Assembly: GCA_021153985.1 (NCBI GenBank)
Contig: JAJKJM010000006.1
Location: forward strand, 1-38,013
Direction of reading: 5' to 3'
Length of the DNA stretch: 38,013 nucleotides
DNA from: Polaromonas sp.
GTDB lineage: Bacteria > Pseudomonadota > Gammaproteobacteria > Burkholderiales > Burkholderiaceae_C
Shown here: positions 9,201 to 16,772 of the stretch, piece after piece
Position numbering within the stretch: position 1 is the first letter of the stretch
How the letters are laid out: each line of letters opens with the position of its first letter
Notes under the pieces: model-generated
What the model saw: the letters and a program-made list of their open reading frames with translations, nothing else
Database searches by the model: none
What the model was told of the DNA's origin: nothing
Program-made: the position numbers and the translations under genes

Positions 9201-10407
9201 CAAGCCGGGCGAAAAAGAAAACTGGGAAGCCTATGGCTATGTGCAAGGCACGCTAGAGCGCGATGACACACGTGACCCCAACGACCGCGTAGGCCTGGGC
9301 GGTGCGGTGCAGGTCAGCGAGCGGGTGAAGCTGAGCGGCGAAGCCTCCAACGGCAGCATGGGCGTTGGCGGCAAGTTGGGCGCGGACTACCGCATCTCCG
9401 ACCGCAGCAACGCCTACCTGGCCTACACCGTGGAAACCGAAAGCCCCGACGTCGCCTGGCGCGGCCGCCAGGGCACGCTGGTCTCGGGCGCGAGCACACG
9501 CGTCTCCGACCAATTGCGTGTGTTCGGCGAAGGCCGCTCCGTCAACGGCGCCGGCCCGCAAAGCCTGACGCAAGCCTTCGGCACCGACTGGTCGCCCAAT
9601 GACCGCTGGAACTTTGGCGCCAAGGTCGAGTTCGGCACCGTGTCCGATCCTTTGGCTGGCGACCTCAAGCGCCGCGCCATCGGCGGCTCGGTCGGCTACA
9701 AAAAAGACGGCCTCAAGTACGGCGGCAACATCGAGTGGCGCCATGACAAAGGCAATATCTCGGGTGAGCGCACCACCTGGCTCATGCGCAACACCGTCGG
9801 CCTGCAGGTCGACCCGGCGTGGCGCCTGCTGGGCAAGCTCAACGTCTCGCGCTCCAGCAACAGCCAGGGCGCATTTGTTGACGGCAACTACCACGAGTTT
9901 GTCATCGGCAGCGCGTATCGCCCCGTCGACAACGACCGCTGGAACACCTTGTTCAAGTACACCAACCTGAACAACGTGCCGACAGCCGGCCAAGTGACGC
10001 CCTCGGGCCAGGCAGCCGACTATGCGCAGCGCAGCCAGGTTTTCTCCGTCGACACGATTTACGACGTGAAGCCGTGGCTGTCGGTCGGTGCCAAGTACGC
10101 CTTCCGCATCGGTGAACTGAAATCACCGGTGGCCGGCGGCGAATGGTTCTCGAGTCGCGCCGACCTGCTGATCCTGCGCGCCGACCTGCACCTGGTCAAG
10201 GAATGGGACGCGCTCATCGAGCTGCGAAACCTGCGTGCCACCGAAGCCCAGGATGCAAAAGCCGGCGCGTTGCTGGGCATCTACCGTCACTTGGGCAAAG
10301 GCGTCAAAGTGGGTGTGGGCTACAACTTCACGCAATACTCGGACGATTTGACCGATCTGTCCTATCGCAGCCGTGGCTGGTTTTTGAATGTGCTGGCAGC
10401 GTATTGA
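6262..10407 (+). CDS. OmpA-domain outer-membrane beta-barrel protein, partner of the DUF11 protein
   Basis: 1381 residues. The N-terminus (MNFRTHAIAVAAGLLCAGAS) is a Sec signal peptide with probable cleavage after STWA (~23). An OmpA-like peptidoglycan-binding domain spans ~93-212, with GHTD at 133-136, LSEARALAVAAYL, and the closing RNRRVELRVWF. A beta-rich middle (~230-480) has Ig-like or macroglobulin-like character. From ~483 to the end the sequence alternates polar and hydrophobic residues with many Gly/Tyr/Trp, as in a large outer-membrane barrel, and the protein ends in an aromatic residue (NVLAAY). Domain order suggests a periplasmic peptidoglycan anchor, a periplasmic linker, then a membrane-embedded barrel. 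The ATG overlaps the stop of the DUF11 gene, so the two are probably made together. The barrel may export, anchor or display the upstream stalk protein; this is inference, and no characterised homologue is recognised. TonB-dependent receptor is an alternative label, but no TonB box or plug domain is evident. Confidence 0.85.
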   Translation: MNFRTHAIAVAAGLLCAGASTWAATEVSGKRIDNGRIDLFSVPPPAEVQPAIAYPMPSGVTREEAASMRSLAAQVPARPAQVDRSLQEIDGSNLFVSGKAVLTPDARAVLDSMAAGIGAKAKTSSTTRIAIVGHTDNQRLAPDTKRIFKDNQGLSEARALAVAAYLKQVLNNPAITYSIQGEGESKPLASNATPEGMARNRRVELRVWFQPAAVAPTVAVARPAPVPGCSPLAAGQPNVPFRITIDGEPINTAEIPNEADGQRCADVALEKADIQVRYDSLAAVPLMNAWATPGTAVKGEAVEFRAWSNYIPWVKKAELRLFRPGQKTQEQPFEIIPIGWSGASRWTVPANTAGDQVFYLLRVYDAQGRFDETSLKQLNLLARAMPANEDQDKLERERLTGYGENSLALRNIPVAGGTVTVNGSNLKPGQRIEALGLELPIDAQGKFAMKQIMPAGPQSVEVTLKDTDGKATTFRRNLNIAADDWFYLALGDLTVGKNNVSGPAKLVTGDLSHYEDKVYVDGRAAFYLKGKIKGEWLLTASADTREGPIEDLFSNFSSKDPKYLLRSIDPNLYYPVYGDDSTTVDDAPTQGKFFVKLQKGDSHVMWGNFQTSWSGTELMQYSRGLYGAQLRHRSEAATAYGEKRTQIDAFAADPGTLASREEFRGTGGSIYYLRHLDITQGSERVWIEVRDKDSGMVIERRELAPTQDYEINYLQGRILLQSPLSASGGAAGLIMTSAVGGQPVYLITTYEFAPGVTAVSNLSTGLRASQWLNDHIQLGASSYHQGETGSSQTLKGVDGTLRYKPGTWLKFEAARSKGPGNGAQTSIDGGFGFNTLSSGAIQSAGAERLEASVDLAEVTDSMKGKVTAYAQNRDRGYSAPGQIGIGGEAVRQAGGSADVEVAEGTRVLLKADRREGDLQDSQSAEFAVRQTLNSEWEASVGVRSDDRSKVTPNASALLSQTGSRTDAQLRADYRPDRQNGKPGEKENWEAYGYVQGTLERDDTRDPNDRVGLGGAVQVSERVKLSGEASNGSMGVGGKLGADYRISDRSNAYLAYTVETESPDVAWRGRQGTLVSGASTRVSDQLRVFGEGRSVNGAGPQSLTQAFGTDWSPNDRWNFGAKVEFGTVSDPLAGDLKRRAIGGSVGYKKDGLKYGGNIEWRHDKGNISGERTTWLMRNTVGLQVDPAWRLLGKLNVSRSSNSQGAFVDGNYHEFVIGSAYRPVDNDRWNTLFKYTNLNNVPTAGQVTPSGQAADYAQRSQVFSVDTIYDVKPWLSVGAKYAFRIGELKSPVAGGEWFSSRADLLILRADLHLVKEWDALIELRNLRATEAQDAKAGALLGIYRHLGKGVKVGVGYNFTQYSDDLTDLSYRSRGWFLNVLAAY

Positions 10408-10595
10408 GGAAGGGGCGGCGAGTCCGGTTGTGCAAAAAGCTGCTCCAAAAAGTTTGCTGTTTTGAGGCGCTATGTCACTTCAGGGCAAGTTGGCGAGTTC
10501 AACGCCATTGCGTGGACTTGCGTTTGGTTTTGCAAGCCTTTTAGGCCTTGCGCCCAGACAATATCGGAATAGATAGCTATCAAAACAATAGCAAC
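10408..10595. other. Intergenic stretch between barrel gene and tRNA-Arg
   Basis: No credible coding sequence or strong terminator hairpin was seen after the barrel gene. The only recognisable element is a copy of the GCTAT-N7-ATAGC palindrome at 10576-10592, directly 3' of the tRNA gene. Confidence 0.5.
10576..10592. repeat. Dispersed palindrome GCTAT-N7-ATAGC, copy 1
   Basis: GCTAT, seven-base spacer caaaaca, ATAGC. It lies four bases beyond the CCA end of the minus-strand tRNA-Arg gene. Same architecture as the copies at 21828, 26057 and 30553, and near copies at 31861 and 36512. Confidence 0.7.
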
Positions 10596-10670
10596 TGGTG
10601 CGGCCAAAGGGAATCGAACCCCTATCTGGCCCTTAGGAGGGGCCCGTTCTATCCATTGAACTATGGCCGC
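10596..10670 (-). tRNA. tRNA-Arg (anticodon CCT)
   Basis: The reverse complement folds as a complete cloverleaf. The acceptor stem is GCGGCCA/TGGCCGC with discriminator A and an encoded CCA. The D arm is GTTC...GAAC. The anticodon stem GGCCC/GGGCC carries the loop CTCCTAA (anticodon CCT, reading AGG). The T arm has loop TTCGATT and stem with one G-T wobble. It decodes the rare Arg codon AGG in this GC-rich genome. It stands alone between the barrel gene and tamB. Confidence 0.96.
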
Positions 10671-10735
10671 ACTTCTCTGGGAGAAGCTGCAATTGTATTC
10701 GGTGGCGAATACCGGCCTGCCCCTCCCAAACTGCC

Positions 10736-13700
10736 TCAGTCGTAAGGCACCGTGAAGATCAGATCCACCGCGCTTTGCTGGCCCGCCTGGGCTCGCACGG
10801 TGAAGCGTTGAGAGAGATCGTAGAACACATACAAGGTTCCTAGCGCGCCGGTCACGGTTCGCTCATAGGCGGCGTAGAAGTTGCGCGAAAAGCGCTTGCC
10901 CAGCGTGACGGCGCCTTCTGTCGTGGTGCCGTCGTTGTTGCTGGAGGCGCCGCGGTACGACAGCTCGTCCAGTCCCAGTGAGGCAGCCAGGCCGCCCGAC
11001 ATGCCGCCGCCTTTGCTGCCCAGCAGGGCGAGCGCAGCCTGCTGCAGCAGCGCGGCTTCGGCGCCGCCGGAGGCTGAGGAGCGGCCCACCACCAGCCACG
11101 AGAGTTTTTCCGCATCGGGCAGCTCGGGCTGCGCGTAGAGGCGCACGCGCGGCAACAGGGCCGTGCCGGTGATCTGCACGCCCACGCGCTGTGTGAGATT
11201 GGGACGGATGGCCAGGATGTCGAGCGACGGGTTGTCGATGGCTCCGGTAAAGCGCAGCACGCCTTGCTCGACGTCCAGGCGCTGGCCGTAAGCGCGGTAC
11301 TGGCCGCCGGCCGTGTTGATGGTGCCGGTGAGCCGCGGGTCGCGCAACGTCTCGCCGCTCAGAGCCAGCGTGCCGCGCACACGGGTGTCTATGCCCTTGC
11401 CCTGGATGCGAAAGTCGCGGCCGAGGTCGAGTTGCACATCCAGCTTCACCGGCCGGGAGTCTTTGTCCGCGACTTCACCGCTGGTCTGCGCCGGCGCCTT
11501 CTGGCCTGCCGCCGCGCCGCTGGTGGTGCGCACGACCACGTCATCGCCCAGTTGCGGCGTGCCTTCGTCGGGCAGGATGATGCGGGCCTGGTCAACGATC
11601 AGCTTGCCGGTGAGCTCGGTCTGCTTGCCTTTGAGGCTGGCCTGCACATCGCCCGAAACCGTCAGTTGCCTGTCGGTGCGGATGCTGGCGCGCAGGCGTT
11701 CGAGTCTGGCTGTGAGCTCCACCTGGGGCTTGCCCTCGATCCAGCCGGCTTCACCCTGTGCGGTGAGGACGCCGCCCGTGCCTTTGCCGCCCGCGCCTTG
11801 CAGCGTGAACTCGTTGATGCGCATGCGCGTGCCGTCGAGTTTGGCGCGCAGGCGGCCATTGCCGAACTCGATACCGTCAACGACGGAGCGCAGCGCCAGA
11901 TCGTTGGCTTGCAGGTCGCCGGCCAGTTGCGGCGCCGCGCGTGTGCCGCTGATGGCCACGTCAGCGCCCAGCGAGCCGCGCAGCCGCCAGCCCGGCGGCG
12001 CCAGCACCGACCACACACCGATGCGTGGCAGCTGTGCGCGGAGCTGGCCTGCCAAGGGCGCGTCTGCAGGCCAGAGCCAGCCGCCGCCGGCCGTGGCGGG
12101 CGCACGGCCCAGGCGGGTGCGGAGTTGCCCGTCAGCGCTGCCCGCGCGTTCACTGTCCCAGCGCAAGGCGAGCGTGACGGCTTCACCTTCGCTGACCAGC
12201 GAGAGACGTGCTTCTTTGACGCCGGCGGCTACGCGGGCCGAGGTGCCTTGCCCGGTCTCGGCCTGCACCGAGATGTCGCCGCTGCTGCGCGCCAGGCTCG
12301 CCTTCAGGCGCAGCGTGTCGCCCAGGATCGCATCCCATTCGCCGTCGAGCAGCAGATTGCCGCCCAGGCCGGCGCCGGCCATTTGCGGGCCGGCGAAGAG
12401 TTCGATCCAGGCCATCGGCAGGCCGGTGAGCTTGCCGGCCGTCACCAGCTCGCGGCCGGGCCGCCAGCGCACCGGCTGCCAGGCCAGCGTGGCCTGCGAA
12501 GGCGCGCCGGCGGATGTGCCGGAAGGTGGTGCGACCAACAAGGCTTCTCCGGCGCCGCTTTCCAGCACGTCGCCGTTGCGGCCGGGTGTCCATTTCAGCG
12601 GCACCGTGCTGCGTGTCTTGAGTTGCCAGGCGCCCGTGCCCAGCGCGGGGTCTTCCACGCTCACGCTGAGTTGCTTGACCAGGCCTTGCCATGTGGAGTC
12701 GGCGAGTGGCGCGTTGCGCGCGGCGCCGGTGTTAAGCCTTCCGCCGTCTGCTGTGAGCTGCAAGGTGTAGCGGCGCTGGCCGGCTTCCATGCGGCCTTGC
12801 GTGGCCAGTTGCGCTTGGCTCAGGCGGCCGGAGAGCGTGGCCTGGAAGGCCCGGATCTTCAGCACCTCTGCCGTGGCGGGTGCTGCGCTGGCGGTAGCCA
12901 TTGCGGGCGCAGGTCCCGGTGCCGCCATACGCCAGTCGAGCGAAGGCAAGTCCAGCCGTGCCTGCAAGGCCGGGTCTTGCCAGCCACCCTGCCAGCTCGC
13001 TTGCAGCTCGGCACTGCCGCTGGCCGATGCGCTCTTCAATGAGGCGGGCAGGCCCGGGAGTTTTTGCAGCCAGCGCAGGGCCTGCGCCATGTCGCGTCCG
13101 CGCAGGTTCATGTCGCCTTTGCCGCTGGTTTGCCGCAGCTCGCCTTGCAGTTGGGCGTCCAGTCCGGGGGCCGTGAGTGTGAGTTTTCCTTTGCCGCCTT
13201 TTGCGCTGGGCTGAGCCTCCAGCTGGCCTGCCAGTTCGGCGTCGTCGGTACGCACGCGCAGGGCCGACAGCACCAGGGTGCCGCCGGCTTGCTCCGCGTT
13301 CCAGCTGCCGGTGGCGCTCGCATCGCGCAGGCGCAACGGGCCCAGCGGATTGTTTTTGGCGCCTGCATCATTGCGTGCTGCCTGTACGTTCGCATCAAAG
13401 GCGATGGCTGCGCCCTGGCTCCGCACATCAGCCTTGCCGTCCAGCGGCAGCGGCGCCAGCTGGCTGTGCAAGAGGGCCGGGTTGATGCTCTTGAGGGTGG
13501 CTTGCAGCTTCCACGCCGGTGCCGTGCTGGGCGTGGTGGATGGCGCAGAAGGAGCGGGCGCATCGACCCATTCGCCGCTGGCTAGCAACTCGCCGCCGCC
13601 CAACTGGGCCCTGAGTGTGCGAACCATGGCCGTGCCGCTGCGCCATTCGCCGAGTGTTTCCAGCCGGTCAAGGGGCAGCTTGTGCTGGTCCCAAGGACCG

Positions 13701-14731
13701 GGCAGGGCGTTGGCCAGTTGCAGCTGGAGCTGCCATGCGGAGGCGGCTGTAGCCGGTGTGCCGACTGCTTGTGCCGGCCGCACGGTGGTGTTGCCCGTCA
13801 GCAAGGTTTGCGGTCCTTCGGGCCAGAATGCGGCGACATCCAGATCGCGAAAATTGGCGTCGGCTTGCGGCAAGGGCTGCGCAGCCCAAGGCGTCACGCG
13901 TGCCGTGGCGGTGGCCTGGGGTTGCCGCTGGTTTTTTGAGGGCGACGTGGCTGAAGGCTGGGCGCTCATCCGCAGGCCGGCTTTCACCAGCAGTTCAGTC
14001 AGCGGCCCACGCGCGGTGGCGTCGAAAGCCAGCGGCACCGGCGTCTTGTTGCCGGGTATCAGGGTGTCGAGCGCGCCCTTCAGGCTGGCATCGAGTTGCA
14101 AGGGGCTGCGCGATGACAGCACGGCGCGGCCGCTGTAACGGCCGCGTGCCACCTGGGCGCTGAGTAATTCCAGCCGGTGGTCCAGGCCTTTGAAGGAATA
14201 GTTGCCGGTAATGCCTGACGCGGAAAACGTGGCCTTACCCGTCCATTGAAACTGCCCGACTGAAAACCCGTCAAGCACGACGGGCAGTGGCAAGCCCAGC
14301 GCTGAAGGCGGTACCGATGGGGTGGTGGAGGGCGCGCGTTGGTCATCAACCTGCACGCTGGCCGCAGCCAGCCGGTTGACCTCAAGCGTGCCGCGCAGCA
14401 GCGACCAGGGTTGCCAGGCGAGCGTGACGTCTCTCACGTCCACGCGCAGGCCATCTTGCTGCCAGACCAGTTGGTCGACATGGCCCCCGGCGCGCAGCGA
14501 GCCTGTCACTCGCTCGGCGCTCAGCGCTTGGGTCCGGCCTATCCAGGCCAGCGCCGTGGCCAATGAGCCGTCGGTGCCGGCCCACCACCACACGCCTGCC
14601 GTGGTGGCGATGGCCAGCACGGCAACGCTGCCCGCAGCCCATGCGGTGATGCGCAGCCAGCGCCGTGGCGGCCGCACGGGTTGGGGTGCGTCTGCGGAGG
14701 CCGAAGCGGTGGAGGTATCGGGCGTGTCCAT
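10736..14731 (-). CDS. tamB: Translocation and assembly module inner-membrane protein TamB
   Basis: 1331 residues, close to the ~1260 of E. coli TamB. A short cytoplasmic N-terminus with RPPRRWLR precedes a single signal-anchor helix at ~27-50 (ITAWAAGSVAVLAIATTAGV). A very long beta-rich, Ala/Gly/Leu-rich repetitive region follows, and the C-terminal ~360 residues match the TamB/DUF490 domain (near the end LSWLVVGRSS, LGKRFSRNFYAAYE, and the final FTVRAQAGQQSAVDLIFTVPYD region). In the family, TamB is an AsmA-like periplasm-spanning protein that works with TamA in inserting outer-membrane proteins and in phospholipid transport to the outer membrane. The start codon overlaps the tamA stop by one base (TGATG), so the pair is translationally coupled. 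The assignment rests on C-terminal sequence, length, topology and the tamA neighbour. Confidence 0.93.
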   Translation of the reverse strand: MDTPDTSTASASADAPQPVRPPRRWLRITAWAAGSVAVLAIATTAGVWWWAGTDGSLATALAWIGRTQALSAERVTGSLRAGGHVDQLVWQQDGLRVDVRDVTLAWQPWSLLRGTLEVNRLAAASVQVDDQRAPSTTPSVPPSALGLPLPVVLDGFSVGQFQWTGKATFSASGITGNYSFKGLDHRLELLSAQVARGRYSGRAVLSSRSPLQLDASLKGALDTLIPGNKTPVPLAFDATARGPLTELLVKAGLRMSAQPSATSPSKNQRQPQATATARVTPWAAQPLPQADANFRDLDVAAFWPEGPQTLLTGNTTVRPAQAVGTPATAASAWQLQLQLANALPGPWDQHKLPLDRLETLGEWRSGTAMVRTLRAQLGGGELLASGEWVDAPAPSAPSTTPSTAPAWKLQATLKSINPALLHSQLAPLPLDGKADVRSQGAAIAFDANVQAARNDAGAKNNPLGPLRLRDASATGSWNAEQAGGTLVLSALRVRTDDAELAGQLEAQPSAKGGKGKLTLTAPGLDAQLQGELRQTSGKGDMNLRGRDMAQALRWLQKLPGLPASLKSASASGSAELQASWQGGWQDPALQARLDLPSLDWRMAAPGPAPAMATASAAPATAEVLKIRAFQATLSGRLSQAQLATQGRMEAGQRRYTLQLTADGGRLNTGAARNAPLADSTWQGLVKQLSVSVEDPALGTGAWQLKTRSTVPLKWTPGRNGDVLESGAGEALLVAPPSGTSAGAPSQATLAWQPVRWRPGRELVTAGKLTGLPMAWIELFAGPQMAGAGLGGNLLLDGEWDAILGDTLRLKASLARSSGDISVQAETGQGTSARVAAGVKEARLSLVSEGEAVTLALRWDSERAGSADGQLRTRLGRAPATAGGGWLWPADAPLAGQLRAQLPRIGVWSVLAPPGWRLRGSLGADVAISGTRAAPQLAGDLQANDLALRSVVDGIEFGNGRLRAKLDGTRMRINEFTLQGAGGKGTGGVLTAQGEAGWIEGKPQVELTARLERLRASIRTDRQLTVSGDVQASLKGKQTELTGKLIVDQARIILPDEGTPQLGDDVVVRTTSGAAAGQKAPAQTSGEVADKDSRPVKLDVQLDLGRDFRIQGKGIDTRVRGTLALSGETLRDPRLTGTINTAGGQYRAYGQRLDVEQGVLRFTGAIDNPSLDILAIRPNLTQRVGVQITGTALLPRVRLYAQPELPDAEKLSWLVVGRSSASGGAEAALLQQAALALLGSKGGGMSGGLAASLGLDELSYRGASSNNDGTTTEGAVTLGKRFSRNFYAAYERTVTGALGTLYVFYDLSQRFTVRAQAGQQSAVDLIFTVPYD

Positions 14732-16710
14732 CAGAAAACAAATCCCACGCTGACGTGCAGGCGCACCTGCTTGACTTTCACGCCATAGGCCAGGTCAATC
14801 TGCAATGGCCCGATGGGGCTTCTCCAGCGAACACCCGTACCAATGCCGACGGACGGCTTCATGTCCTTGGGGTTGTCGGCGACGGCGCCCGCATCGATGA
14901 AAAAGGTGTTTTCCCATTCGCTGGGCCGGCCGTCGCGCAGCATGGGGCGCTGGTATTCGACGCTGCCCACCGCCATGTAGCGGCCCGGTCCAATGACGCC
15001 GTTGTCGAGTTTGATGCCGATGTCGCGGTAACCATAGCCTCGCACGGTGGTGTCGCCGCCGGTGCGGAACAGCAAGGTGCCGGGGATGCGCGCCGAGTCT
15101 TTGGCCAGCACGGCCCCGCCTTCGGCGCGCATCGCGATGCGGCCTCGCTCCAGCGGCACAATGCCGAGCCAGCGGCCGACGGCGCGGGCCAGAGGCAGGT
15201 GCTGCGACCCCATGGTGCTGCCGCCGCCGAGTTCAAAGCCCAGGCCGTAGCCTTTGCTCGGGAATGGCAGGCTGTCGAAGTAGCGGCCCGTCCAGACGTA
15301 GTTGGCGGTCAGGGCCGAGCCGTCGCCGATGTCGGCGGCGGAGCTGTTGATCTGGCCGCTGCCGCTCACGCTGGCCCTGTCGTATTGCAGATAGACGTTG
15401 CGGTCTATGCGCTCGCCGGCCTGCGTGCGGCCAAAGCGCAGGCGCCCGGAGCGGGTGACGAGCTCGTCGTCGTCGGCACGTTCGGTGCGCGCCAGGGCGA
15501 CCCAGCGCCAGTTCGCCTCGTCGGGAATCGAGGTCCATTCCGTCTGGGCAAAAGGCGATTTCTTTTCCAGTTGCAGTTTGGTGACGGCGCGCCAGTTCGT
15601 GCCCGGCACGCGCAGGTGGGTGTGCTCAATGGAGGCGCGCGGACCACTGTCGGTGGTCACGCCGACGCCCAGGATGATTTTTTGCAGTTTGGCCTCGCGC
15701 ACTTGCACCTGCACCGGTGCGGCATTCGGGTCGCTTTCGGGGTCGACAAAGACATAGGCCGAATCGAAGTAGCCGCTGGAGGCCAGCCGCAGCTGCGCTT
15801 CGACCAGCTGGTTCTGGTCGTACACCGCGCCGGTGGTCAGGCGCGCCAGGCGTGGCACCAGCACCGGGTCGTAACGTTCAATGCCGGTCACCTGCATCGG
15901 CCCCAGGCGATACAGCGGCCCCGAGTCGAGCTTGAGAGCCAGGCCCGCGGTGTGTGCCGTCGCGTCCACGTCGGCCAGGCTGTCGGCCAGTTTGCCCGCC
16001 GGATAGCGGCGTGCGACGAGGTCGCGCAGGGCTTGCGTCTTGGCGCTGTCCCAGGTGTCCTGCGTGAAGCGCTGGCCGGTGGGCAGGCGCCAGTCGCGCT
16101 GGATTTGCGCGCGTTGCGTGAGTGCGCCGGGGTCGGTCGATTCGGCAATGTCGCCCGCAAAGGTGATGGCGACCGTACCGACTGCCGTGGGCTCGCCGGG
16201 GTTGACGGCCACGACGATGGTCGGGTGCTGGTTGGCGTTGCCTTCTTTGGTGATGGTGATAGCGGGGCTGAAATAACCCAGTGTGCCCACCAGGTTGCGC
16301 ACGTTTCGCTCGGCCAGCACGATGAGGCGGGCGAGTTCGGCCTCGTCGAGGTCGGTCACTGCGCGGTAACGCTGCAGCTCAAGGTGCCTTTCGAGCAGTT
16401 CCTTGATGCCTTGCGGCGCGCGCACCGCGATGTCAAAGGCCGTGACTTCGGGTGGGGCGCTGGTGGGGCCTGTGGCGCCTTGCGGCGTCGGTTCTGGAAC
16501 CACCTTTTCAGGGGGAGGCGGCGGAGCCGGTGCGGTCTGCGAAACGCCGGAAGGAGGTGTGGCCGTGCTTTCCATAGGCGCAGGTGTTTGCGCGGCGGCT
16601 GGTGGCGCCAAAAACATTGCAAAGAGGGCGAAAGCAGGGAGAAGACCGGTGCCAGTCAGTCCTGAAGTGGCCGTCCGTGCGCAGAAGATAGGGGTGCTGG
16701 GAAGGGTCAC
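14731..16710 (-). CDS. tamA: Translocation and assembly module outer-membrane protein TamA (Omp85 family)
   Basis: 659 residues. A hydrophobic signal (LLPAFALFAMFLAPPAAAQ) predicts cleavage near 40, followed by a Pro-rich linker to ~88. POTRA-like domains occupy ~88-335 (the first begins FDIAVRAPQGIKELLERHLE; GYFDSAYVFVDPE ends the last). The Omp85 beta-barrel runs from ~340 to the C-terminal Phe (LHVSVGFVF) and contains the family's RTGGDTTVRGYGYRDIG segment (the lid-loop RGY motif) and GIGTGVRWRSPIGPLQIDLAYG. It is somewhat longer than E. coli TamA (577 residues), mainly through the N-terminal linker. It acts in the outer membrane with TamB, encoded immediately downstream. BamA is excluded by having fewer POTRAs and by the tamB partner. 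Confidence 0.94.
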   Translation of the reverse strand: MTLPSTPIFCARTATSGLTGTGLLPAFALFAMFLAPPAAAQTPAPMESTATPPSGVSQTAPAPPPPPEKVVPEPTPQGATGPTSAPPEVTAFDIAVRAPQGIKELLERHLELQRYRAVTDLDEAELARLIVLAERNVRNLVGTLGYFSPAITITKEGNANQHPTIVVAVNPGEPTAVGTVAITFAGDIAESTDPGALTQRAQIQRDWRLPTGQRFTQDTWDSAKTQALRDLVARRYPAGKLADSLADVDATAHTAGLALKLDSGPLYRLGPMQVTGIERYDPVLVPRLARLTTGAVYDQNQLVEAQLRLASSGYFDSAYVFVDPESDPNAAPVQVQVREAKLQKIILGVGVTTDSGPRASIEHTHLRVPGTNWRAVTKLQLEKKSPFAQTEWTSIPDEANWRWVALARTERADDDELVTRSGRLRFGRTQAGERIDRNVYLQYDRASVSGSGQINSSAADIGDGSALTANYVWTGRYFDSLPFPSKGYGLGFELGGGSTMGSQHLPLARAVGRWLGIVPLERGRIAMRAEGGAVLAKDSARIPGTLLFRTGGDTTVRGYGYRDIGIKLDNGVIGPGRYMAVGSVEYQRPMLRDGRPSEWENTFFIDAGAVADNPKDMKPSVGIGTGVRWRSPIGPLQIDLAYGVKVKQVRLHVSVGFVF

Positions 16711-16772
16711 CGGGGCAGTTTACTTGAGCCCCTCTGCACGCCCGTGTAGGAGGCAGTCGCCTGGCGCTGCCC

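Noticed and set aside
10548-10745. Small plus-strand frame across the tRNA gene
   Set aside because: Its translation (CGQRESNPYLALRRG) is the typical artefact of reading the antisense strand of a tRNA gene.
11264-16665. Long plus-strand frames antisense to tamB and tamA (for example 592 and 666 codons)
   Set aside because: Translations are Arg/Ala/Gly/Gln/His-rich without family motifs, and arise from high third-position GC opposite genuine genes.
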